A stretch of 63,087 nt of DNA, taken from Listeria_A hofi. GTDB taxonomy: Bacteria > Bacillota > Bacilli > Lactobacillales > Listeriaceae. The DNA lies in NCBI RefSeq assembly GCF_963575615.1, contig NZ_CAUYTL010000015.1, positions 1-63,087 of the forward strand, in the 5' to 3' direction. The notes below the pieces were generated by a model. That model was not told where the DNA came from and searched no databases. It saw only the letters and a list, made by a program, of their open reading frames with translations. Both the position numbers and the translations under genes were made by a program. Below, in pieces: positions 17,849 to 27,225 of this stretch; position 1 is the stretch's first letter, and each line of letters opens with the position of its first letter.

Positions 17849-17972
17849 CAGCGGGCTTAGAAATGGTTATATGCTAGGCAAAGACGAGTACCGGAGCGGA
17901 ATGTACGATCTGTACATGAGCACCGGAACGCGGAATCTTTAACGACGCAGATGACCGTTTCTAAGCTCGCTG
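17849..17972. repeat. Palindromic intergenic element inside the importer operon
   Basis: Imperfect outer inverted repeats of about 22 bp (AGCGGGCTTAGAAATGG... and ...CCGTTTCTAAGCTCGCT) enclose an inner near-palindrome ATGTACGATCTGTACAT flanked by related ACCGGAGCGGAAT and ACCGGAACGCGGAAT words. The element fills the space between the second permease and the binding-protein gene and could fold into a long stem in the mRNA. Confidence 0.65.
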
Positions 17973-17974
17973 GG

Positions 17975-18952
17975 CTATTCTTTGACGCCGCCGATTGTGA
18001 GTCCACTAATAAAATATTTCTGGAAAAATGGATACGTAATCGCGATTGGCACAGTCGAAATAACAACCATCGCCATCTTTGCGCCGTCTTGTGGAATCCC
18101 GGAGAAGGCTCCTGATGTAAACGCGATATCAGCATTTTGACGCATGAATTCTAGATTATTCTCGATTTTCATCAACAAAGATTGGAGCGGAACAAGTTGT
18201 GGATTGTCGATGTAAAGTGAAGCGTTAAACCAGTCATTCCAATATCCTAAAGTACTGAATAAAGCGATTGTTGCAATGCCCGGTAACGATAAAGGTAATA
18301 CAATCTTCAACAAAATTCGTAACTCACTCGCGCCTTCGATTCGCGCTGCTTCTAATATTGGCTCTGGGATTGAGCGAATAAAAAAGGTACGCATAATCAT
18401 GATGTAAAACGCATTCATTGCTAATGGCAAAATAAGCGCCCAGATTGAATTTTTCAATTGTAGTACTTGAGTCATAACGATATATGCTGGTACCATTCCG
18501 CCACTAAATAACATGGTGAAAAAAGCGAAAAATGTGAATTGCTTCCGGTACGCGAATTGTTTGCGGGAAATCGCGTACGAATATAACGCAATCATTGATA
18601 CGCTGAATATCGTCCCAACTACTGTCACGACAATAGTCACTCCGTAAGATTGAAGTAGCTGCCCTTTCATATTCCATAGATACTTGTAAGCTTCGGTACT
18701 CCACTCACTCGGAATAAGGCGAAAACCATTTGTTGCTAGTGACCCTTGACTACTGAACGAAATAACAATGATATATAGAAATGGAAAGACGCAAAGAATT
18801 GCCAGAAATCCAAGTAAAATATTCATTGCCACATTCGTCTTTGTTCCGAAATCCACAACATCAGGCTTTTTACGTTTACCTTTTTTCGGTGGCAAGCGGA
18901 GGTCGCCATTAACCTGCTCTAACTGCTCGACTTGTTCAATTTGTTCTGCCAA
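17975..18952 (-). CDS. Carbohydrate ABC importer permease (LplC/YtcP type)
   Basis: The 325-residue protein has six predicted membrane helices after a hydrophilic N-terminus of about 40 residues and carries the ATPase-docking EAA motif (EAARIEGASELRILLKIVLP near 220-240). It should form one half of the membrane channel for an oligosaccharide importer together with the gene upstream. Translation appears to start at TTG (18952), eight bases after GGAGG. The unusually charged, Glu/Gln-rich start (EQIEQVEQLEQ) is longer than in most relatives. Confidence 0.92.
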   Translation of the reverse strand: MAEQIEQVEQLEQVNGDLRLPPKKGKRKKPDVVDFGTKTNVAMNILLGFLAILCVFPFLYIIVISFSSQGSLATNGFRLIPSEWSTEAYKYLWNMKGQLLQSYGVTIVVTVVGTIFSVSMIALYSYAISRKQFAYRKQFTFFAFFTMLFSGGMVPAYIVMTQVLQLKNSIWALILPLAMNAFYIMIMRTFFIRSIPEPILEAARIEGASELRILLKIVLPLSLPGIATIALFSTLGYWNDWFNASLYIDNPQLVPLQSLLMKIENNLEFMRQNADIAFTSGAFSGIPQDGAKMAMVVISTVPIAITYPFFQKYFISGLTIGGVKE

Positions 18953-18969
18953 TTAACTCGCCTCCGTTT

Positions 18970-19899
18970 TTAAAATAGGGCATACTCTGGATCGATCCTC
19001 TTCACAATATAATTTGTCAGCATGACGAGGATGAAACCAACAACCGATTGATAAAGACCGGCCGCAGCACTCATACTGATATCCCCAAGCGATGTCAAAC
19101 CGCGATAAACGTATGTATCAATAACATCCGTCACTGGAAAAAGTGGCCCTGAATTACGTGGAAGTTGATAAAACAAACCGAAATCAGAGTTAAAAATTTT
19201 GCCGACGTTTAGAATCGTTAAAATAATAATCAGTGGTGTCAAAGCTGGAATCGTGACATGGCGAATTTGTTGCCATTTGCCAGCACCATCAATCATCGCT
19301 GCCTCATAATAATTCCGATCAATACCTGCAATCGCTGCTAAATAGACAATACTTCCGTAGCCTAATCCCTTCCACGTATTCATGAAAATCAATATATACG
19401 GCCAATATTTAGGTTCGCTATACCATGAAATCGGATCGCCACCGAAAGAAACAATCAATGAATTAAGTAGTCCGCTATCTTCACTCAAGAAGCTATAAAG
19501 GAAGTAGCTTACAACAACCCATGATAAGAAGTATGGAAATAACATCCCAGTTTGGTATACTTTTGCCATGCGTTTGTTCACAAGACTGTTAAAGACAATC
19601 GCCAAAGCAACGCCCAAAAGAAGTCCCACGATAATAAAGACTAAGTTATAAAGCACGGTATTCCTCGTAATAATGAAAGCATCATCTGTCCTAAATAAAA
19701 ACTTGAAATTCTCTAAACCTACCCAGTCACTGTTCATCAGACTCGATATGAAACCGTTTCCATCTACACGGTAATCTTTAAAGGCAATCACAGTTCCAAA
19801 CATGGGTAAATACGCAAAAATTACAAACCATGCGACCCCCGGCAAAACCATGAATAACCAAATTTTATTCGCGTAGAGTTTTTTGAAGAACTTCTTCAA
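18970..19899 (-). CDS. Carbohydrate ABC importer permease (LplB/YteP type)
   Basis: The 309-residue membrane protein has about six helices and an EAA motif (YYEAAMIDGAGKWQQIRHV near 195-215). It begins at TTG, six bases after GGGGTGA. It is the first gene of the operon LplB-LplC-binding protein; this order, with the binding protein last, differs from B. subtilis lplABC. A near-perfect cre-like site lies about 20 bases upstream, so glucose repression through CcpA is likely. Confidence 0.92.
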   Translation of the reverse strand: MKKFFKKLYANKIWLFMVLPGVAWFVIFAYLPMFGTVIAFKDYRVDGNGFISSLMNSDWVGLENFKFLFRTDDAFIITRNTVLYNLVFIIVGLLLGVALAIVFNSLVNKRMAKVYQTGMLFPYFLSWVVVSYFLYSFLSEDSGLLNSLIVSFGGDPISWYSEPKYWPYILIFMNTWKGLGYGSIVYLAAIAGIDRNYYEAAMIDGAGKWQQIRHVTIPALTPLIIILTILNVGKIFNSDFGLFYQLPRNSGPLFPVTDVIDTYVYRGLTSLGDISMSAAAGLYQSVVGFILVMLTNYIVKRIDPEYALF

Positions 19900-19917
19900 T
19901 TCATGTCACCCCGCTTT

Positions 19918-19931
19918 TGTAAGTGTTTTCA
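19918..19931 (-). promoter_or_regulatory. cre-like site upstream of the importer operon
   Basis: TGTAAGTGTTTTCA (read on the plus strand) matches TGWAANCGNTNWCA at all defined positions but one (C to T in the central CG). The location between promoter region and first gene fits CcpA repression. Confidence 0.55.
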
Positions 19932-20096
19932 ACATCTTAAGTGTACCCTTTTTGAGTGTTAGGCGAATAGTGGGGGAAATATAGATTTATGGACAAAATT
20001 AGGATTTAGAGCGAGGTAACATAAAAAAGAAGACAATAATATGCCTTCTCTCCATCTCACGTGTCAATAGCTTTGACTATTTGGAACTTTAATCAC

Positions 20097-20804
20097 TTAA
20101 CAAATTGCGCGTTTTCGTTTCTTTCCAACGCGATCTTTTTCAATCACTTTTTCGATGTAATCTGTCGCTAATGGGACTTTACATGAAGTATCACCCATAT
20201 CTACATAAACTTGGCCGATGTTTTTGGCAACAGAGATGGCTTTTTCAAGTAGGGGAGGATAGTACGTTCCAACGCAAATGACAAATTGGTTCATAGTATA
20301 TTTAACGCTGTTTTTGGCGTTATGAACATTTTTTTCGATATTTTCTAAAAGAGCAAGTACCTCATTTTCGTTTATTTCCTCGTTCGGTGCCAATGATAAG
20401 TAATTGGCATAACAGCTCCATCCAGTATCCTCGATTCGTTCTTCGCTGGATGCCATCCATATTTTTGCGAGCTCAGTTGCGTACCGTGTTTCTGCTGCAA
20501 GGCTTGCTACAATAGCTTCATTTATGGCGGTGCAATTTGCAGTTTCTGCCCAATTAAGAAGTTCTTCTTTTGTGACTTCTTTTGGATTAATGGTTAATCC
20601 CGCTAAATATTGAGCATCGTAGTTTCCTGTCGCGAAAAGCTCACGTGACACGTCTTGATTCACTATTTTTTTGACTAAGTATTTCTTCATATCTCCAATT
20701 TTAACACCAAAAATCGGTTCGTTAGCGCCATGTTTACAGAGGGTCTTTTTTGTTTGCTCAGAACCAAGAGATTCGAGCTGTTGCATCACTTCATTTATAT
20801 TCAT
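20097..20804 (-). CDS. AlkD-like DNA alkylation repair protein
   Basis: The 235-residue, largely alpha-helical protein fits the HEAT-like-repeat DNA glycosylase/AlkD group (COG4912): IFGVKIGDMKKYLVKKI near residue 31 and DTGWSCYANYLSL near 130 are characteristic. Members excise alkylated bases or bind damaged DNA. I do not see a basis for a precise substrate. The basic C-terminus (KDRVGKKRKRAIC) may contact DNA. The gene is monocistronic, with AAAAGGAG upstream of the ATG. Confidence 0.85.
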   Translation of the reverse strand: MNINEVMQQLESLGSEQTKKTLCKHGANEPIFGVKIGDMKKYLVKKIVNQDVSRELFATGNYDAQYLAGLTINPKEVTKEELLNWAETANCTAINEAIVASLAAETRYATELAKIWMASSEERIEDTGWSCYANYLSLAPNEEINENEVLALLENIEKNVHNAKNSVKYTMNQFVICVGTYYPPLLEKAISVAKNIGQVYVDMGDTSCKVPLATDYIEKVIEKDRVGKKRKRAIC

Positions 20805-20894
20805 ACGGTTCTCCTTTTGAACTTTGTTACTTTATAGTATAGCGGATAACCAGTGTATTGTGAAATGAGTTTTAAAATCTATTTTATATACATT

Positions 20895-21485
20895 CTATAC
20901 AATCCTACCAAACTCACCTTCCCAGCGTTCCCAGCCCAGTAGCTTCCATCCACGCTCTTCTTCCAGCCACCCCTCTTCTATCAGCTGCTTTTTTACTAAA
21001 CATAAATACTCTCTAGTACAGCTAACGTAGTCTCCCATTTCTTTTTGCGTTATAACAGATGGAATATAACAATCTGCGCCTATTGAAACACCTATTTCCT
21101 TTCCTAATTGATACAACAAAACAAATAATCGATCTTTTGTTGGTACAGAAAAAAATTGCACGCGCATAACAAGTGCATGTATCAATTTTTCTTTCATAGC
21201 ATCTTGCCGTTCCAATGTGATAAGTAACGATTCTTTTGGTATTCTGACCAGTATAACGTCTGTTTTCGCTTGAAATTGCAATAAACCTCCACAACTGTTA
21301 TGAAGCGATACAATGGTGTCTCCTGGTTTGGCAAAATAAACTAACTGTTCTGCTGTTTTACAAGCTAAAAAGCCTTCATGCACGATGTAGTCACCTGGAT
21401 ACGGTACACTTTCATGTTTTTTCAAGTGGATGATTTTTTTCATTTTATACATCGTGTTATCCTCAGACATTCCTTGTATCTGCAT
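20895..21485 (-). CDS. Crp/Fnr-family transcriptional regulator, short form
   Basis: The 196-residue protein has a partial cyclic-nucleotide-binding-type beta-barrel (about 25-115) and a helix-turn-helix region (ITQKEMGDYVSCTREYLCLV near 146-166) typical of Crp/Fnr proteins including the Listeria PrfA group. Residues known for cAMP binding are not present. It is the last gene in the exopolysaccharide run, 41 bases after the glycosyltransferase gene and in the same direction, so it probably controls that locus or responds with it. A second Crp-like gene lies at the other end (33813-34424). Confidence 0.82.
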   Translation of the reverse strand: MQIQGMSEDNTMYKMKKIIHLKKHESVPYPGDYIVHEGFLACKTAEQLVYFAKPGDTIVSLHNSCGGLLQFQAKTDVILVRIPKESLLITLERQDAMKEKLIHALVMRVQFFSVPTKDRLFVLLYQLGKEIGVSIGADCYIPSVITQKEMGDYVSCTREYLCLVKKQLIEEGWLEEERGWKLLGWERWEGEFGRIV

Positions 21486-21526
21486 GTCTTCACCGCCTTG
21501 TCATCATAATTTAAGTACTAATTTAC

Positions 21527-22603
21527 TTATTTTGCTAAATCAGCTAACATGGTTAACATATCATTTCGTACGCGTAGTTGATCATAAGGAATCGCAGAAT
21601 GAAAAGCATTACTTCTCAACGCTTGCTTTTCTTCTTCGCTATTCGCAAGGAATTCTAATAATTTTTCAGTGATCGAATCAGGGTTGCCAGTTTCTGAAAA
21701 ATAGCCATTTTCCCCATCGATGAGATACCCTCTGATCCCTGCAATTTGGCTGCCAATCACTGGAACACCGCAAGCCATCGCTTCAATGCCTACAAGACCT
21801 AAACTCTCACCTTTTCTACGGCTTGGAAAAACAAAGACATCCATCTCGTTATACATTGCTACGAGTTCTTCTTGCGGCAATAAATCATAACAGCGAACAT
21901 CTCCCTGTAGCTCTAACTCCTGAATAAGTGCTTCTTTTTGCTGGTTTTCCTTGCCACTTCCAACCATAATCAATTCAGCTGGTCGATCCGATTGGCGCTT
22001 AAATTCAGAAAAACCACGAAGCGCGTCATCCCAGCCCTTATCGACATCAATGCGACCCACATAACCAACTTGAAAAATGGAGGTATCTCTCACTGTGTCT
22101 TGCGGCGCGAACAAATCGCGGTTGACGCCTCCAGAAGGGGATATCCAAATATGAGCAGGTGAAAGACGATAGCGGTTGATGACTGTTTGCTTAAAATAAT
22201 CCGAGGGAACAACGATGTGACTTGCCTGCTTCAATAGTCGTGCCACCCATTTTTGCAACTTCTCTTGGAAAGGCGTTTCCGGAAACACATCACTTCCATG
22301 AACATTCACAACGAGATTAATGTGGCGGTTCAAAAGCTTTGCACATAAAATGGGAAACGCGCTGTGCGAGGCATAATGCAGGTAGACAATATCGTATTTC
22401 TTAAATAGCAAAGTCCAGAAAATACGGCAATAAAAAAGGAGGTAGTGCCACATTTTCTTCATTTTATTTACTTCTTTCTTCATCGTAACTGTCTCTATTT
22501 CATCTGCTGCTTCCTCCATCAAGCAAACATGATTTTTTACAAAAATACCGTACGATGGGTATTCCTCAGACGGAAACATATTGGAAATAACAAGTATTTT
22601 CAT
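21527..22603 (-). CDS. Glycosyltransferase family 4 (GT-B fold)
   Basis: The 358-residue protein starts with KILVISNMFPSEEYPSYG and has the C-terminal EX7E-type motif in ESLGLVGIEAMACGVPVIG (near 265-285) plus GYVGRIDVDKGWDD near 188. It is a retaining, cytosolic-face transferase that adds one sugar to the undecaprenyl-linked repeat unit. It overlaps the flippase gene by four bases (ATGA), so the two are translated together. The sugar donor cannot be told from sequence. Confidence 0.92.
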   Translation of the reverse strand: MKILVISNMFPSEEYPSYGIFVKNHVCLMEEAADEIETVTMKKEVNKMKKMWHYLLFYCRIFWTLLFKKYDIVYLHYASHSAFPILCAKLLNRHINLVVNVHGSDVFPETPFQEKLQKWVARLLKQASHIVVPSDYFKQTVINRYRLSPAHIWISPSGGVNRDLFAPQDTVRDTSIFQVGYVGRIDVDKGWDDALRGFSEFKRQSDRPAELIMVGSGKENQQKEALIQELELQGDVRCYDLLPQEELVAMYNEMDVFVFPSRRKGESLGLVGIEAMACGVPVIGSQIAGIRGYLIDGENGYFSETGNPDSITEKLLEFLANSEEEKQALRSNAFHSAIPYDQLRVRNDMLTMLADLAK

Positions 22604-24039
22604 AATTTCATTCCTTTCTTTTCTATATTAGCTGGCTGTTTTCTGGCGCAATACGACCGATACAATGTGCGAAGTAATGGAAGGTAGACGGTAACAATAC
22701 CTAACAAAAAGATGATATTAATCAGCGAAATCAGCCAAACGGTGTGAATCAGCGTATTTAAACTAACAGCAACAACGAGCAGCGAAGTCGTTATAAGATG
22801 GCTTTTTACAGAAAAACCATGCCAAATCCGCATGGAAAAATACGTCCGTGCTAAAAAAAAGGCAATGTAAGCAGAACCTGTTGCAACCGAAGCTCCAATC
22901 GCGCCATAGGTAGGTACGAGTAGAAAATTCAAACCAATAGCAACAATCAGCGCAATAACCGAAACAAGAATATTCAACGAGCTGCGTTTCAGAAAAACGA
23001 TACCTAGATTCGTTGTATCACTCACCGTCATCATTAGCGGGTAAAAACAGAGAAACGGGAATATATATTGCGCCTGACTGTACTCTGGGGATAAAACCAT
23101 CAAAATAACCCCTTTAAAAAGTAGCAATCCCATAAATAAGATCGCAATTAGAAACATAATACTGTCGCTCACCAATTTAAAATAACGCATCGGTTTTTGC
23201 TTCTTATACCATTCATACGCCGTTGGTATCCAAAAGTTCGAAAACGTCGTCTGCAAAATCAGAAGGGCACTCGCAATTTTAAAAGCGGCGGTGTATAAAC
23301 CCAGCTCGTCAAAATCACAAAAATAACGAAGAAACAATTTATCAATAATCACAAATAAACTATAAATAACCGTGGCAATTGCTATCGGCAAGCCAAATTT
23401 CGCTAGTCTCGGATATAAATACGGATCTGTTTTCATCGGGTTCATATATAACGATCGAACATTTCGAATCATTAAAATCGTATCGCCTAGAACTTGTCCA
23501 ATAATAGTGGCATAAATCACCGTGATAAATGTGTGGGGGAAAAATAGGAGGAATAAAACGGTGCAAACTAAAATACTAAGCTTCACTAAGATATTAAACA
23601 ACGAAAATTCAAGCGCTTTATTCTGCATCCGAACGTACAAGAATAAGAAGCGTTCAAATATCAGAAATGGAACCGAAGCGGCGATAAGATACACGACGTG
23701 ATAGTGTACAAGACTGCCAAACAGAAAAGAAGAGATAGGCTTGGCAAACCCGCACATCAATCCAATGACAACACCCGAGAACAGGAAAGGAATGACCATT
23801 GCCGTGCTAAGTAGTTTCTGCTTATTCGGATATTCATAAAATTCGCGCGCAAACGCTTGGTCAAAACCTAAGTAGATAACGCAAATTAACAACGTTTGCA
23901 CAAGCATAAACATACTCGTTTTCCCGTATTCTTCTGGTGAAAGGAAAAAAGTAATGACTGGAATCGTCATCAAATTTAATACTGCTGAGCCAAGAGAACC
24001 AATCGCAAACTGCATCAAACGCATTATAAGAGCTTTCAT
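22600..24039 (-). CDS. Wzx-type polysaccharide flippase
   Basis: The 479-residue protein has about 14 membrane helices and the MATE/MVF-like start of polysaccharide transporters (IGSLGSAVLNLMTIPVITFF near 13-32; EEYGKTSMFML). It should flip the lipid-linked repeat unit to the outer face. It overlaps the polymerase and the glycosyltransferase genes by four bases on each side. Confidence 0.9.
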   Translation of the reverse strand: MKALIMRLMQFAIGSLGSAVLNLMTIPVITFFLSPEEYGKTSMFMLVQTLLICVIYLGFDQAFAREFYEYPNKQKLLSTAMVIPFLFSGVVIGLMCGFAKPISSFLFGSLVHYHVVYLIAASVPFLIFERFLFLYVRMQNKALEFSLFNILVKLSILVCTVLFLLFFPHTFITVIYATIIGQVLGDTILMIRNVRSLYMNPMKTDPYLYPRLAKFGLPIAIATVIYSLFVIIDKLFLRYFCDFDELGLYTAAFKIASALLILQTTFSNFWIPTAYEWYKKQKPMRYFKLVSDSIMFLIAILFMGLLLFKGVILMVLSPEYSQAQYIFPFLCFYPLMMTVSDTTNLGIVFLKRSSLNILVSVIALIVAIGLNFLLVPTYGAIGASVATGSAYIAFFLARTYFSMRIWHGFSVKSHLITTSLLVVAVSLNTLIHTVWLISLINIIFLLGIVTVYLPLLRTLYRSYCARKQPANIEKKGMKL

Positions 24040-25283
24040 TCTTTTTCACACAAACTTTCTTTTTGTAGGAATAGCCCACCACACACCAGCCCAAATAAAG
24101 TGGATGATAAAGCAGAAAATAAAACATGTCCGGCAAAAGCTCCATAACAAACGAGTATAATAAATAGTGCTGTGTAGATGCTCCGTTTCTGGCAGGATTT
24201 AACCATGAAAAAGAGTAGGAGCGCTAACATAACCACAAGCCCCAAAACACCTAGAGAAAAGAGAACATCAAAGAAATCCATCTCCACTAAATCGCCTAAT
24301 CCCCATGTTGCTATACGTGCACTAAATCCGAAACCGATGAGTTGCGTCGCCAAGTTGCCAGTATCAATAAATGCTTCGAAAGCAACATCTAAAAATTCAC
24401 TACGCGAACTCGTGAGAAAACGGACTAAATCACCATCATACAGATTATAAAAATACGTGAGTCGCTGAACAAGACCAGAAATAGTTGTTAAGATAAAAGC
24501 CCTTCCTTGGATTACAATCAGCATCAATACTGAGATAACTGTCACGCCAATTCCCCATTTCACAGCGAAACCAAGTCTATTTTGAAAGAAAAAGAAACGA
24601 AGAAGCAATACAATGGTCAAAACAAGGCCATATACAATCCCTGTTTTTGTTCCTAGAAGCAACAAGCCCAGTAAATTACCGAGATAAAGTAATCCTAATA
24701 ACAGACGCGTGCTTATTTTTGTCTGCTTTGTTTGCTGAAACAAATACCAACCTGTAAATGTCGCCGAAACAATAAACCCTATCGTTGTATCATTATTGGC
24801 AAAAAAGAAAGCTTTATATCCAGCATCTGCAGCCGCGTATGTTTGATTTCCAACCCCAAGAGCATAGGGAATAAGCAAACCAAGCGTAAAAAGAGTACTA
24901 ATCGTCAAAAACATCTTTTCATAATTTGCCTTCCTTAACACGTCCGCACGTTGATATACGTAATAAGGAATAAGTACCCAAAGGAAAAATTTAATCATAT
25001 TAGTCGTATCATATAAAAGAGCCGATGCATTATTATGCAGTGCGATAGTTTGTATGAAGAGCGATACAATACCATAAACAACCAGCGAAACAGATAAAAA
25101 TGTGTAGAGATTTTTCGAAAACCCTTTTCTAGCAATTTGAAAAATGATAAAGGCAATACAGACAAGGCGATAGACAACACCGATAGGAAAATTGATTCCA
25201 GCTGACAACATAAAGCCATTCAGTGCATCAACAATCGGAAAAATGGCGAATAAAAAGATGAAAATATTGGTTTCTTTGAACAA
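24036..25283 (-). CDS. Wzy-type polysaccharide polymerase
   Basis: The 415-residue membrane protein has about ten to twelve helices with a large external loop (about 265-320), the usual layout of Wzy/O-antigen-ligase-like polymerases, which share little sequence. It joins repeat units on the outer face of the membrane. A TTG start follows AAGGA. The assignment rests on topology, size and its place between flippase and acyltransferase genes. Confidence 0.82.
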   Translation of the reverse strand: MFKETNIFIFLFAIFPIVDALNGFMLSAGINFPIGVVYRLVCIAFIIFQIARKGFSKNLYTFLSVSLVVYGIVSLFIQTIALHNNASALLYDTTNMIKFFLWVLIPYYVYQRADVLRKANYEKMFLTISTLFTLGLLIPYALGVGNQTYAAADAGYKAFFFANNDTTIGFIVSATFTGWYLFQQTKQTKISTRLLLGLLYLGNLLGLLLLGTKTGIVYGLVLTIVLLLRFFFFQNRLGFAVKWGIGVTVISVLMLIVIQGRAFILTTISGLVQRLTYFYNLYDGDLVRFLTSSRSEFLDVAFEAFIDTGNLATQLIGFGFSARIATWGLGDLVEMDFFDVLFSLGVLGLVVMLALLLFFMVKSCQKRSIYTALFIILVCYGAFAGHVLFSALSSTLFGLVCGGLFLQKESLCEKE

Positions 25284-25291
25284 AGTTATCC

Positions 25292-25792
25292 TTACCTCTC
25301 TTGTTTAATCACTCTGGCGGGCACCCCACCAATAACACTATACGGCGGATATTTCTTGGCCGGCACAACCGCTCCTGCTGCAACTACACAGCCATCTGGA
25401 ATCTCAGCTCCCGCTAAAATCGTCACTCGTGTCCCAATCCAGACATCATTCCCGATAAAAACGGGTTTTTGTGCCGTTCCGCTATCTAAAATCTTTTCTT
25501 TTCCTTTTATACAATGCGTATCGGTCAAAATCACCACTTCCGGTGCCATCAATACATCCTCACCAATGTGAACTGGGGCAGTAGCAATAATACGTGCATT
25601 GTCACCAATGGATGACCGTGCTCCAAGATAAATATTTTTTGGATGGCGTAATTTTAACTTCGGACGTAAGTTGCTATTTTTTGCACAACTTCCAAAAAAA
25701 GAATGCGCAGCCTGGTTTTTAATGCGGCGAATTATTCGGCCTATCGCTAATTTACTGGGCATTGGGAAATTATTTAGTAACATAAATATCAT
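25292..25792 (-). CDS. Hexapeptide-repeat acyltransferase (WcaF/LbH type)
   Basis: The 166-residue protein has left-handed beta-helix repeats (IGDNARI, IGEDVLM, IGNDVWIG, and IPDGCVVAAGAVV) and the catalytic-type His in LTDTHCI. It should O-acetylate or otherwise acylate a sugar of the exopolysaccharide using an acyl-CoA donor. I prefer the ATG at 25792 to a GTG at 25804, which sits too close to the ribosome-binding site. It starts within the operon right after the WecG/TagA gene. Confidence 0.9.
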   Translation of the reverse strand: MIFMLLNNFPMPSKLAIGRIIRRIKNQAAHSFFGSCAKNSNLRPKLKLRHPKNIYLGARSSIGDNARIIATAPVHIGEDVLMAPEVVILTDTHCIKGKEKILDSGTAQKPVFIGNDVWIGTRVTILAGAEIPDGCVVAAGAVVPAKKYPPYSVIGGVPARVIKQER

Positions 25793-25805
25793 TCTAGCTA
25801 GCACC

Positions 25806-26540
25806 TCATTTATGCCACCTTTCTTTCATGACTTTCCATACAAAGCTGATATTACCAACAAAATAACGTCGGAACATTCGCTTAGGTTCTTGCATAAACC
25901 GATAAAACCACTCTAAACCGACTTTTTGCATCCATTGCGGTGCGCGTTTTGTGACACCCGCTATAACATCAAAGCTTCCGCCAACACCCATTACAAAGGG
26001 GGCACCCATTGTCTCTTTATACGCATGAATCCACTGCTCTTTCTTTGGACTAGAGATGGCAACAAAGACAATATCAGCTTTTGATTTATGAATATCTAGC
26101 GCGATTTCTTCTGATTCAGATTCTTCAAAATAGCCATGTCGATACCCAGCAATTTTCAAATTTGGATACTGCTGTTGATGAAGTTGAACTACTTCTTGCA
26201 CAACTTCTTCCTTAGCACCAAAATAATACACACGGTAGCCATTCTCCGCACTTTTTTTAACTAATTTTTCAAACAAATCGATACCCGTAACTCTTTCCTG
26301 CGTTTCATTAGCAAGGATTTTCATCGCCCAAACAATGGACTGGCCATCTGCATTAATAAGCGGCGATGCATTGACAATGTCCGCAAGTTCTTTGTTTTCT
26401 GCCATCAAATTAATTTTGCTGGCGTTAATCACCACATGTTGGACTGGTTTTCCGACTCGAATAATCGCTTCTACTTTCATCAACGTTTCTTGCATTGTAA
26501 GTACATCCACATAACTACCTAACAAAAATGTTCTTGTCAT
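25806..26540 (-). CDS. WecG/TagA/CpsF family glycosyltransferase (GT26)
   Basis: The protein of about 244 residues shows the GT26 signatures NADGQSIVWA (base Asp near 65), SSPKKEQWI and GVGGSFDVIAG. Family members add ManNAc or ManNAcA to an undecaprenyl-linked GlcNAc. Together with the UDP-ManNAc dehydrogenase-like gene at 28656-29942 this points to ManNAcA in the polymer, though that is an inference. The exact start is uncertain: GTG at 26552 lies too close to GAGGAG and ATG at 26540 somewhat far. Confidence 0.9.
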   Translation of the reverse strand: MTRTFLLGSYVDVLTMQETLMKVEAIIRVGKPVQHVVINASKINLMAENKELADIVNASPLINADGQSIVWAMKILANETQERVTGIDLFEKLVKKSAENGYRVYYFGAKEEVVQEVVQLHQQQYPNLKIAGYRHGYFEESESEEIALDIHKSKADIVFVAISSPKKEQWIHAYKETMGAPFVMGVGGSFDVIAGVTKRAPQWMQKVGLEWFYRFMQEPKRMFRRYFVGNISFVWKVMKERWHK

Positions 26541-26564
26541 TCTATCTTTCACTTCTCCTCTTAC

Positions 26565-27215
26565 TTAGTAGGCACTATTCGGGACAAAGATAATCCATAC
26601 TGTTCGGAATAATATCCTGATGTCTAGCGTAAAACTAACTTTTTGAATATACTCCAAATCTAGATCCACCATTTCCGCAAAACTAACATTGTTTCGCCCG
26701 CTGACTTGCCATAAGCCCGTACACCCCGGCGTAACAGATAATCTTCTATAATCACGTACAGAGTATTCAGCAACTTCTCGTTCTAGCGGGGGACGCGGTC
26801 CAACAAGGGACATATCGCCTTTTAGCACATTGACAAGCTGAGGCAGTTCATCAATACTTGTCTTCCTTAAAAAATGCCCTACCTTCGTAATACGCGGATC
26901 ATGCTTTATTTTAAACATTGCGCCTTCTATCTCATTAAATTGAAGTAGTTCCGAGAGTTTTGCCTCCGCATTCGGAATCATCGTGCGGAACTTATACATC
27001 GTAAACCTCGATCCATTTTTTCCAATCCGTTCTTGTTTGAAAAAGACAGGAGCACTAAAATCACTTAATTTAATCACCAAAACTAACACGATAAATAGTG
27101 GGACTAGCAGAAGTAAACCAATGCTTGCGCCTAAAAAATCCATCCCTCGCTTGACCAATGGATAACGTTTCGTAGCTTTTTTGGTGGACTTAGCCACTGT
27201 TTTCATGGATTCCAT
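26565..27215 (-). CDS. Undecaprenyl-phosphate sugar-1-phosphate transferase (initiating)
   Basis: The 216-residue protein has one N-terminal membrane helix (about 30-50) and the catalytic core of the bacterial sugar transferase family: KQERIGKNGSRFTMYKFRTM, the DELPQLVNVLKGDMSLVGPRP-type region (near 118-142) and GCTGLWQVSGR. It is the short, monotopic form and starts the repeat unit by placing a phospho-sugar on undecaprenyl phosphate. AGGAG lies six bases before the ATG. Confidence 0.95.
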   Translation of the reverse strand: MESMKTVAKSTKKATKRYPLVKRGMDFLGASIGLLLLVPLFIVLVLVIKLSDFSAPVFFKQERIGKNGSRFTMYKFRTMIPNAEAKLSELLQFNEIEGAMFKIKHDPRITKVGHFLRKTSIDELPQLVNVLKGDMSLVGPRPPLEREVAEYSVRDYRRLSVTPGCTGLWQVSGRNNVSFAEMVDLDLEYIQKVSFTLDIRILFRTVWIIFVPNSAY

Positions 27216-27225
27216 TATATTCTCC

